A stretch of 64,000 bases of DNA from Hydrogenimonas urashimensis (lineage in GTDB: Bacteria > Campylobacterota > Campylobacteria > Campylobacterales > Hydrogenimonadaceae), in NCBI RefSeq assembly GCF_016593255.1, contig NZ_AP023212.1, positions 1,414,001-1,478,000 of the forward strand, given 5' to 3'. Positions 9,801-17,300 of the stretch are shown here, in pieces (the first letter of the stretch is position 1; every line of letters begins with the position of its first letter). The notes under the pieces are model-generated. The model searched no databases and had not been told where the DNA came from. It saw nothing but the letters and a program-made list of their open reading frames with translations. The position numbers were made by a program, and so were the translations under genes.

Positions 9801-10706
9801 TCTGTCGCCGTTCTCCAGAGGCTGCGAGATCTTTCCCTGTATCACCACGCCTGGAGCCGTTGGATCGGGTTCCTTCGGTTCCACGATTCCTTCCTTCACG
9901 TCGAGAACGATCTTCCCTCCACAGGGTATCCTTTTCCAGCAACGCAACGGTTTTTCGTTCTCACCCACTTTCGTCTCGCTTTCGGTCCTCTCGTAGCGCC
10001 CCCATTCCGCTTCCACGGACAGCTGCCGTACGGCGGCATCCACACAGAATGTGAGTCCGAACGACGAGGGGACGAGCGACTGGTTGGAAGTGGTGTCGAC
10101 CTCTTTCGTCGAGTCGTCCTCGTTCGACTCTTCCGCCGAATCCAGTTCCACCATCTCCGTCTGTTCCGGTTTCGCGTTCACCGGTGCGAGTTTACCCATC
10201 AGATAGCGCTCACGCACGCTCATGCCGATAATCTCTTCGTGCGGTCCCATGGCGGGTCCCAAAAGATCGTCCTGCACGGCGAGCTGCAGCAAGGACCGTA
10301 TATACGCCCTCTCCATCGGATCTTTCCCTTCGATCGGCGGAATCTCTTCGAAAGAGACCCCACAAGCACGACGACACGCCTCTTCGAATCGATCGTGGCC
10401 CAGACGTCGGACGACGATATTTTCAGGTGACGATTCCAGTCCGAGTTCCGCCAGTGACATGAAAGAGTCCAGTCGATGGATCTTGTCGAAGTAGAAGGTC
10501 GTCTCTTTCGTGGTTTCACGGATACGATAGATGCGAGCGAAAGCGACGATGCCGTCGGTATCGTTCACGAGTAGGAAAGCATCACCTTCTTCGATATCGG
10601 GGAAGGAGATGCTTCCAGTGTGACGAAAGGTCACGTGGAATCTTTTCAGAATCGTATTTCGGGTGATTTTCAATATCCAAGCGGTGGTATTGTTCATAGG
10701 CATCAT
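6834..10706 (-). CDS. drmA: DISARM helicase DrmA
   Basis: A large superfamily 2 helicase (1290 residues), the hallmark DISARM gene. Walker A is WFPTGGGKTEAYLG at about residue 580, the Walker B-like motif is LVIQDEFHLI, motif III is ASTATVR, and motifs V/VI are ATNMLSVGVDVDRIG and YIQATSRVGR. Four Cys near residue 680 (SCPWCG, then YCGDPRGKC) look like a zinc site. The first ~75 residues, WILKITRNTI to ETTFYFDKI, resemble an EVE/PUA-like fold (inference). The start is the ATG in an ATGA overlap with the nuclease-like gene and has AAGGAAA 5 nt upstream. GC content rises sharply just after the start of this gene. Confidence 0.95.
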   Translation of the reverse strand: MMPMNNTTAWILKITRNTILKRFHVTFRHTGSISFPDIEEGDAFLLVNDTDGIVAFARIYRIRETTKETTFYFDKIHRLDSFMSLAELGLESSPENIVVRRLGHDRFEEACRRACGVSFEEIPPIEGKDPMERAYIRSLLQLAVQDDLLGPAMGPHEEIIGMSVRERYLMGKLAPVNAKPEQTEMVELDSAEESNEDDSTKEVDTTSNQSLVPSSFGLTFCVDAAVRQLSVEAEWGRYERTESETKVGENEKPLRCWKRIPCGGKIVLDVKEGIVEPKEPDPTAPGVVIQGKISQPLENGDRLVTLFLVDTQQEPLENRDAAWVFQPKLSVSHPEGEAIFRRRPVLEESAYDPERETLETLYRKRVEFAIGHGVSVHAEVSEGNSERAMRVETVTMPEKEIAVTETPGLRDRDRPAMREMVEKGHLDMERLASMEVEALETALRTLTDDYARWIEENEARIDEELPESRRRSARDSMNRCREIHERLVEGVETLKKDERALEAFRFANRAMAEQRIHSIYTLKRRRGKAVDLDSLRVPGNRSWRAFQLAFLLLSVPALADPTHRDRTSPLEAYADLLWFPTGGGKTEAYLGVAAFAMGIRRLQGKADGYDATRGLGVIMRYTLRLLTIQQFQRATTLICAMEVERRRNPEKWGEEPFRIGLWVGQKVTPNTTEEAHRAIEEIRNGKKVTASSPTQLSSCPWCGSEIAPGRDIEVDKDRTRTVLYCGDPRGKCDFSRRRSPGIGVPVVVVDEELYRRPPSMLIATVDKFAQMAWKGEVRTLFGKATMECPRHGLIAPDSLHCGDHRKKGRSEATKARPIDPLRPPDLVIQDEFHLISGPLGTMVGLYETAVDDACSWECDGKRVRPKIVASTATVRKADEQVKNVFVRRVSIFPPSGIDIEDNFFSVQRPTNEVPGRKYVGIFSAGSSRPAMLIRVYVALLTAAQELAERFGEAADPYMTLVGYFNSLRELGGMRRLAEDDVRTRSYKVRMDRNIERPHLAQRDPSTIVELTSRVASADIPKMLDELEKPFVVERADGDGWKVVKKGKESAVDIVLATNMLSVGVDVDRIGLMVVNGQPKNTAEYIQATSRVGRSYPGIVYTVLTWARPRDLSHYETFEHYHDCFYKHVEAQSVTPFSPRAMDRGLTGTMVSMARTRYEELAPNEGAGELKSPSDSRIVSVEEEIVARMERVKDVSAGQLARSMMEERVDRWTKEANEKGRRLGYDVKRKKGEVAALLKRPGVEPWDIFTVPTSMREVEPGVRLVLEERTLQESDMPTWRIRERKGENDGR

Positions 10707-12274
10707 GTTGTTTCCTTTTCTTCGGTAGTGGGCAGACACAATTCCTTTACAACCAAATCTTTGATAATAGCATTCGCTTCTTCGTCGTATGCATCGAACT
10801 CGTAAGAACTTCTCAGAAAAGTATTGATGTCTTGATGAGTCTTGTGATAATCTTTCAAATAATCCTCAAGTACTTTCGGTATTGGCTGTCCACATGTCAT
10901 CGACAACATCTCCAAAGACTCTATATCCATAATGTAAAAATCGCTCATTGTGACGGCAGTACGTACTTCTTTGACCAAGGATGCCATTACGAGATGAGGG
11001 ATATCGTAATAAACCAATATTTTGACGATTTTTTTAGCTCGTTCCGTTTCGGTCAATCTGCATTTCACGAATCTTTCAATGTTCTTTTCCGACTTCGACA
11101 CGTCGTCTTTCATTCTTTCCAAATGCGTCGGCTCCCTTTCCTTTAGTAGTCCCAGAGAAAAAGGTGTGCTTTTACATTCGATACAGAGTATGTAATCGTC
11201 GGTTTTGAACACGATATCCGGCTCGTCGTACTCGTTCTTGCCTACTTTGTATTTTTCGTTACCACCTATGAATCCATCCAAGTCGTTTTCTCTGTCGTAT
11301 CGAAAAAAGAGATCACGAACGTAATCCTCGAATAGTGGTCCCGCATATCTCGATTTGAATTCGATATCCGCGAATTCTTCGGTCATCGTTCTATAGAAGC
11401 CCCTCAGCTTGAGATATTCTTTATATGCGGTGTAGGAAACCAAAGTATACGTTCCATTTTCGTTGTCGATCATTGGATAGAAATAAGAAACTTTTGGCAA
11501 TCCTCTGTCGAACGCTTCACGTTGCTCCCATCCGTACCAAGATCCGTCCGGTGTTTGTCTCAATGAAAAATATCTCTTCCTGAACACCTCCCTCCTCAAC
11601 GCTATCAGATTGAAAAAAGATTCGATCTCTTCCGAACTCACATCGATAGACTTGCAAAAATCGATAAAAGAATTCTTATCGATCGTTCCACTCATCTTTT
11701 CATCCTTCGAAAGAAAGGTGAAGAGTACCCAGGACAGAATGATGCTTTTTTTGAGTGATAGACCTTTTCTCTCTTCGAAAATTTCGTTTATTTCTTCGTT
11801 GATAGCATAAATTTTATGGAATCTCACAAAAGACGACATATATTTATCTTGCAATTCCATTTGTTCGTATATTATAGGTAGTATCAAATCAGCCAAAGGG
11901 TCGATTTTAGGAACACGATGTACGTGAATATCATTGAATGTATTGTAAAGTTTCGAAAAAAGCAATCTATCTGAATGTGAAACTTTCTGTCCCTCCACAT
12001 TCGACCAATACTCGGTATCTATGAAAAGCCTTTTCCTCCCATGGGCATAGACGACATACATTTCCAGAATGTAACTCGAGAATATTATCGTCCGTAACCA
12101 TCTCGTTTCGTCAGGGTCTTCGATCGTACCGGTTATTCGATCGATTTTCTTGAAAGGATCGATTCCCTTGTCACCCAATGCACCGAAACGATCGATAGCC
12201 AAAAAAACTCCATAGTTGTAAGGTTCATACGACAGTTCTCCAACAAAACGAATCAATTTTTTCAATTTGGACAT
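10703..12274 (-). CDS. PD-(D/E)XK nuclease-like protein embedded in DISARM operon
   Basis: A 523-residue protein of no family I can name. A PD-(D/E)XK site is visible: EPDIVF (Asp353), then YILCIECKS (Glu366, Lys368), preceded by a helix GPLFEDYVRDLFF that could supply the first acidic residue (Glu316). Residues 1 to 300 are a helical region without recognised motifs, containing AINEEINEIFEERKG. The C-terminal 150 residues are also unassigned. It starts 11 nt after the second small peptide gene and ends in an ATGA overlap with drmA, so it is expressed with both. Its AT-rich composition matches the peptide cassette upstream, not drmA. It may be an extra effector of DISARM or part of the peptide module. 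Confidence 0.7.
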   Translation of the reverse strand: MSKLKKLIRFVGELSYEPYNYGVFLAIDRFGALGDKGIDPFKKIDRITGTIEDPDETRWLRTIIFSSYILEMYVVYAHGRKRLFIDTEYWSNVEGQKVSHSDRLLFSKLYNTFNDIHVHRVPKIDPLADLILPIIYEQMELQDKYMSSFVRFHKIYAINEEINEIFEERKGLSLKKSIILSWVLFTFLSKDEKMSGTIDKNSFIDFCKSIDVSSEEIESFFNLIALRREVFRKRYFSLRQTPDGSWYGWEQREAFDRGLPKVSYFYPMIDNENGTYTLVSYTAYKEYLKLRGFYRTMTEEFADIEFKSRYAGPLFEDYVRDLFFRYDRENDLDGFIGGNEKYKVGKNEYDEPDIVFKTDDYILCIECKSTPFSLGLLKEREPTHLERMKDDVSKSEKNIERFVKCRLTETERAKKIVKILVYYDIPHLVMASLVKEVRTAVTMSDFYIMDIESLEMLSMTCGQPIPKVLEDYLKDYHKTHQDINTFLRSSYEFDAYDEEANAIIKDLVVKELCLPTTEEKETT

Positions 12275-12285
12275 CGTTTCTATAT

Positions 12286-12477
12286 CTATACGAACGAATC
12301 CGGATCACTATCTTCCATTTTTTTCGTGACGACGGTGGTACCGTCGCAATCGGAGGTTTCTACGTAGTTGTCCTCATCCGATGCTTCTGTCACCTCTGTC
12401 AAAATCGTATCCGCTGCTGAATAGGTTTTTGTCCTCATATCGGTTTCGTAATTCGAAATATAAGGTTTTTTATACAT
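12286..12477 (-). CDS. Small peptide B, putative graspetide precursor
   Basis: A 63-residue peptide opening with MYKKPYISNYE. That opening is shared almost exactly with the 52-residue peptide encoded just upstream, and the two genes overlap by 8 nt. A second shared block is DTILTEVTEASDED (residues 23-36), identical at nine of fourteen positions to the other peptide. A conserved N-terminal recognition motif followed by a Thr/Ser plus Asp/Glu-rich core is what ATP-grasp macrocyclases of the graspetide (omega-ester peptide) class use: they join hydroxyl or lysine side chains to carboxylates. A suitable ligase is encoded three genes upstream. The C-terminus adds a further Asp/Thr-rich segment with one Cys. 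The precursor role is inferred from sequence and context. Confidence 0.7.
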   Translation of the reverse strand: MYKKPYISNYETDMRTKTYSAADTILTEVTEASDEDNYVETSDCDGTTVVTKKMEDSDPDSFV

Positions 12478-12628
12478 CCTTCATTCCCCTTTCGTAAAGC
12501 TTGTCTTCATCGCTGATTTCGATTGTACGAGTAAGTGTAGTATCGTCCTTCGACAATTTCTTCTCCTCGTTGGACGACCTATTTTCATTGTCTTTCTCTT
12601 CATATTTGGATATATAGGGCTTTTTCAT
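12470..12628 (-). CDS. Small peptide A, putative graspetide precursor
   Basis: A 52-residue peptide beginning MKKPYISKYEEKD. The ATG at 12628 has GGAGG with an 8-nt spacer, which fixes the start, although a longer frame continues upstream. The N-terminal KKPYISKYE and the core-like DTTLTRTIEISDED (residues 29-42) recur in peptide B. The middle is very hydrophilic (Glu, Lys, Asn, Ser), as expected for an unstructured leader. It begins 5 nt after the membrane-protein gene and its stop overlaps the start of peptide B. Candidate ring-forming residues are the Thr and Ser at 30, 31, 33, 35 and 39 with Glu37, Asp40, Glu41 and Asp42. Confidence 0.72.
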   Translation of the reverse strand: MKKPYISKYEEKDNENRSSNEEKKLSKDDTTLTRTIEISDEDKLYERGMKDV

Positions 12629-12633
12629 CGTAT

Positions 12634-13467
12634 CTACCTCCATAAAAATTTGAATATCGTCAAAATCAAATACCAAAAAAACAATATTCTTATAAATTTT
12701 TCGGTATTCAATATAAAATTGGTGTCTTTCCAAGAATATTTTTGAAGTCGTAAAAATTTGGTGTACCAAAGATAGTACAAACCTTTTTCTTCGTTGTCGA
12801 TTTCATCCCTGAACGTCGAATATTTCATCAATCTATAACCACCTACACCGATATAGGCCAGGAGTATGACCACGATATTGAGCAAATAAAGCATTATCAG
12901 TCCATATAGAAGATGTTCGATATCCAATCTGAGTCCATTGCCGTCGAAATTGTCAATTCTGCTAATATATACCGACATTATGGCGGCGACGATCGTTATA
13001 TAGAAAGTCGCTTTGATGGAGGCGGTATTTCTTATTTCCGAGTAATATTGACAACGGGATTTCAAAAAATCGACATGTCGACCGATATCACCGTTTCTGA
13101 CTTTACTCCAACTCTTGGAAAAATTTTTTTCGATATCCTTTTCCATTCGTTTTATCTCGGGATCGTTTATGTCTTCGATCAGCTTCAACACTTTGATGAA
13201 ACTGAATCCATCCGTGTCTGAATATGAAAATAGATATATTTTATAAATACCGAAAGGAATATAGATCAATGAAATTCTAAGTGATTCCGTGAAGTTCATC
13301 ACTTCATGAAAATATCTGTCCTGACTGATTTGTAGAATAGGAAGTTCCGATAAAAGAGAATCCAGGAAATTGAAAACAACCATGTTTCGATATTCGCACT
13401 TCAACCCTTTTGTCGTCATTGCAATTAAAGAAAGTAAAAAATATACGATCAGAAATTTATCAGGCAT
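12634..13467 (-). CDS. Multi-spanning membrane protein of the graspetide-like cassette
   Basis: A 277-residue protein with about five hydrophobic helices at residues 1-20, 63-82, 150-170, 186-210 and 258-275. A charged, probably cytoplasmic region lies at about 85-148 (KVLKLIEDINDPEIKRMEKD). No transporter signature, Walker motif or peptidase motif is visible, so I cannot name a family. The start ATG lies within the last codons of the ATP-grasp gene (8-nt overlap) and the two peptide genes follow within 5 nt. It could export or display the modified peptide, give immunity to it, or act as a membrane-damaging effector. The choice is open. Confidence 0.6.
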   Translation of the reverse strand: MPDKFLIVYFLLSLIAMTTKGLKCEYRNMVVFNFLDSLLSELPILQISQDRYFHEVMNFTESLRISLIYIPFGIYKIYLFSYSDTDGFSFIKVLKLIEDINDPEIKRMEKDIEKNFSKSWSKVRNGDIGRHVDFLKSRCQYYSEIRNTASIKATFYITIVAAIMSVYISRIDNFDGNGLRLDIEHLLYGLIMLYLLNIVVILLAYIGVGGYRLMKYSTFRDEIDNEEKGLYYLWYTKFLRLQKYSWKDTNFILNTEKFIRILFFWYLILTIFKFLWR

Positions 13468-14377
13468 TCAGGTACTCCAGAATATGTTTGGATATATCGA
13501 GTGACAATTTTTTTTCCAACCATAACCATTGACCGTTTGGATTGCATTCCAAGAAACGATATTTACCTTTCGAAAAAATATAGTCGAAACATCCAAAACG
13601 CATGCCTATTTTTTTCAAGAATTTTTTACATTCTTTTTCGACATCATACGGAGTAGGTATCAATTCATATATGTTATTATGTTCGTTTTTCCTCCAGTCT
13701 GTCTTATCGGAAGCGATTATTTTTACAGTGTAGAATTTGTCGTCTATCACAGTGACTCTAAGTTCGTATTCCTTCTCTACATATTCTTGAAGATATATCG
13801 GAGAAAGTTCGATGTTTTCGATGGTGTCGGTAACGATTTTATTCGTTTGGACGATCGCATTTTCATTGAGCTTTCCCGTGGTAACGGGTTTCACGATCCA
13901 ATCACCCCTCTCTATAGTCGATGTCGCGTATTCGGGATCGTTCGTTATCGAAGAGTTCGGAACGTCGAATCCAAGTTCCTTGGCTAAAAAAAGTTGATAT
14001 ATCTTGTTTTCGGTTCGTCTGAGGATGTATGGCTTCGTCAGCACTTTACCGACGAAGCTATCGACAAGACCTGACACGAATCCATATATTTCTTTGAGCA
14101 TATATGAACGATACCTCTTGTCATATTCGTTCAGTTCCGGAAAAAAAATCTTTCTGAAATAGATCGAGGATATATCATTGAACAAATCGTTGGAACAAAA
14201 ATTTTCGGACACGAATTTCACTTTTTGTGTACCACTTGTAGTGTCTATCGAAATCCCGTATTTGTCCATTCTATCTATATCGAATCTTACGAAACTGAAA
14301 TCGTCCTCGTATTTTTCGATCATATAATCCACGGTTCCATCGAAAGAAGAAGCGACCACGAAAATCGGTTTTTTCAA
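13460..14377 (-). CDS. ATP-grasp ligase of the graspetide (MvdC/MvdD-like) class
   Basis: A 305-residue ATP-grasp enzyme. The best markers are WIVKPV (Lys163, ATP binding), EYELRVTVI (205-211 region), a TDWR motif (226-229), FDYIF (Asp265) and ECNPNGQWLWLE (277-288). The NPNGQW box is characteristic of peptide macrocyclases that make ester or amide links in microviridin-type peptides. ATP activates an Asp or Glu side chain of the precursor, which is then attacked by Ser, Thr or Lys. The start is a TTG inside the drmMI stop (TTGA) with AGGAGG 6 nt before it, so translation is coupled to the DISARM methylase. Class assignment is strong; the exact product is unknown. Confidence 0.87.
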   Translation of the reverse strand: MKKPIFVVASSFDGTVDYMIEKYEDDFSFVRFDIDRMDKYGISIDTTSGTQKVKFVSENFCSNDLFNDISSIYFRKIFFPELNEYDKRYRSYMLKEIYGFVSGLVDSFVGKVLTKPYILRRTENKIYQLFLAKELGFDVPNSSITNDPEYATSTIERGDWIVKPVTTGKLNENAIVQTNKIVTDTIENIELSPIYLQEYVEKEYELRVTVIDDKFYTVKIIASDKTDWRKNEHNNIYELIPTPYDVEKECKKFLKKIGMRFGCFDYIFSKGKYRFLECNPNGQWLWLEKKLSLDISKHILEYLNA

Positions 14378-17300
14378 AACAACCCTCCTGCGTCTCTTTT
14401 CACTCTCTTCCCGCCACCTTTCTTCCTGGCGGCTTCCTCTTCGACTTCCTTACGGTGGCGTTCTTCGTTGAGATCGAGGAGGCGTTTCAGGATCTCGAGG
14501 CGGGCTTTTTCGGAGACGGTGAAGCGGATCCGGTCCTTTTCGGGAAGGTATGGGACTTCGTGGAAACCGTGTTCCAGGTCGAGGTGTATCCAGCCGTAGG
14601 CCTCCTTGACCGCTTCGTCCATTTCGACATGGAGTCGGCGTAACTCTTCGATGTCGTGGTCCTTCACGGTGGGATCGTGGAAGAGGTTGTAGAGATCGGT
14701 CAAGCCGATCCAGCGGTCGAGCATGATCTTTCTTCTGTTTTCGTGGTAACGCTCGCCGATGGTTTCGAGTTTCGCGACGACGGGATCGTCGAAATCGACC
14801 TGTCGCCAATCGGGATGCAACGCTACCGGGAACGGGAAGGTTTCGAAACAATCGGAGGGGGTATAGCGAAGCCTCGTTTCAAGTGTCGAAGCGTTCTTCC
14901 ACGTCCATTCGTTATGGAAAGCGGATTGGAGAAGGGCAAAGTAGGAAAACTTTTCATAAGCTATAACAACGACGGCATCTGAAAAAATAATAGTATTGGA
15001 AATTAGTGCGACAGTAAGCATTTTTGAAACACGAGGAATAATACAAACTTTTTTGAATGGTTCTTTTGGCCATTCTCCTGCTGGATGTTTCTCAAATAAA
15101 TTTCCACGACCGATTGCATGAAACATTCTAGACCCATTATGTTCAAATTGCCACCATAATTTTCTAATAGATTCCGTGGTAATTCTCCAAGAACCATCTT
15201 CTTTTCTTTCTTCTCGAACAGGCTTCACTCGTTCCTCGACAATCGACAACACTATTGGATAGTTCTTGGCTTTATCCAGCGGCCAATCCCAAAAATTTAT
15301 CACATATCTACTAGGTTGTTGGACTGGTGAGGAAGTGAAATCTCGTCCATTCATGAAAGGTTGAACGACAATTTCGTATTCATCATGTTCGTCAAGTATT
15401 CTTTCTCCTTCGATTTTGTCGAGAATAAAGCCTGTTCCTCGTGTAATACATCCTTGAAAAGTCCTATCGTGATTGTTTTTCAATTTAGTCGGAGTTCTAT
15501 CGTCTTCATCCGTAAGAAAGCTATTGATTTTCGATACGTTGTTTTCATTTAATATAATCGAACCCTTCCATTCGTTGGACTTCATCAAATGAATTCGGCT
15601 CGTCACTACGGCGGCGTTGCCAGGCCATCGTTCATTCGGATAAGCTCTGACGATCAAAGCATCTTCTTTTTCAAGTAAATTTTTCAAGCCAACTTCTCGT
15701 GTGATACCTTCCGCGATGGTATTCGTAGCCAACAGACCAAATAGTCCTTCATGTTTCAACAATTCATACGCTCGCAAAAAGAAATAGGCGACAAGATCGG
15801 CTGCACCATCTTTTTTGGCGATATTTTCCACGAGATAATCTCGATAAGTTTTTCCAAACATGGAAGTTATTTTTCTTCCACCTAGAAACGGCGGATTGCC
15901 CACGATCGCGTCGAATCCGTCGGCATCGACGAAGACTTCGGGAAACTCCAACGCCCAGTGGAAAGGCTTTCTCGGTGGTGCTCCTTCGGGTAGGTCGATG
16001 GAGAGGTCGTTCTTCGCCGTGGCTTCGATTCGCGCCAGGGCATCGTGGTCGCCTTCGAGCGCTTCGGCCACCTCGGCGGAGAGCGCTTCGAGAGTGCGTA
16101 CGAGATCTCTCGTCTTGCCGCCGGTTCTCAGAACTTCACCGACGAAAGCGTCGGCCACGGTCTTCAGAGCGGCGAGTCGACGTTCGGCTTCCGCGTCGAT
16201 GCGCCCCATCTCCCGAACGTCTTCGATATCGCGGATCGCGATTTCGCGCAACGTCTTTCGCATGTTCAAGACCTCTCGCAGCTCCTTTCGTAGGATCGGA
16301 GCGAAGAGCGTGGGTCTGGCCCTATCGGGATCCATGGAGAACGTCTCCAGCTTCCGGATATCCTCCACGCCCAGGAGCGAATCCCCCACCTTGAAGGCAT
16401 GGTCCAGGAAACCGAAAGGTCGGTCCTTGGCGAGTGTGACCAGCCAGATGGAGAGTTTCGCCAATTCCACAGCCATGGGATTCAGATCCACACCGTAGAG
16501 ACATCGCTCGGCCACCAGTCGACGCGCCACGAGGAGTCGTTCGTCGATGTCGGACACCATGGGTTCCTCGTCCATAAGAGTCGCCTTCACCTCCCCGTCG
16601 ATCGTCACGCGATACCCCTCGCGTTCCGCTTCGTTCCAGGCTTCCACCAGGCGTTCGGCCAGATAACGACAGACCTGCACCAGGAAGGCTCCCGATCCCA
16701 TGGCCGGATCGCAGATCTTCAGGTCGAGGATCTCCCGTGCGGATCGAAGTCTCCACTCCTCTTTCGGTCTCCCTTCCGCGGGGCCTTCGTAGAGGACGGG
16801 CTCCAAGGTGGTGGCGACGACCGCTTCGGTGAGAGATTTCGGCGTGTAGTGGGCACCCGTGGCGGCACGATCGCCCCCGGGAACGACGGCGAAGGAACCG
16901 TCGCCGTATACCACGAATTCACCCCAGGCGTCCCGACGGAGCAGATGGGCGAAAGGAGCGACGCGATCGGCGAGTGCCGTGTCTCCATCACAGGCCTGGA
17001 GCACCTCGGAATACAACGTGTCGTCGACCTCTTCGGAGAGCTCCTTCTGCAACGCGGAGAGCGAACGTCCAGTGAGATCCTTCAACTTCTTCGCGGCGGT
17101 TTCGACACCCGTGTCCATCCACCTTTCGAGATCTTCGAGACCGACGGTGGGATCGTGTATCTTGCTGGAACCTTTCAGACCCAGCGTCGCTCCGTGGACT
17201 CGTCGGACGGTGTAGTCGAGCAGACCTTCGTAGACGTGGCCGATCTGTTCGACGTCGAGCCCCTTGTAGGAGAGTTTCGTCACTCCGCCCGAACGTTCGA

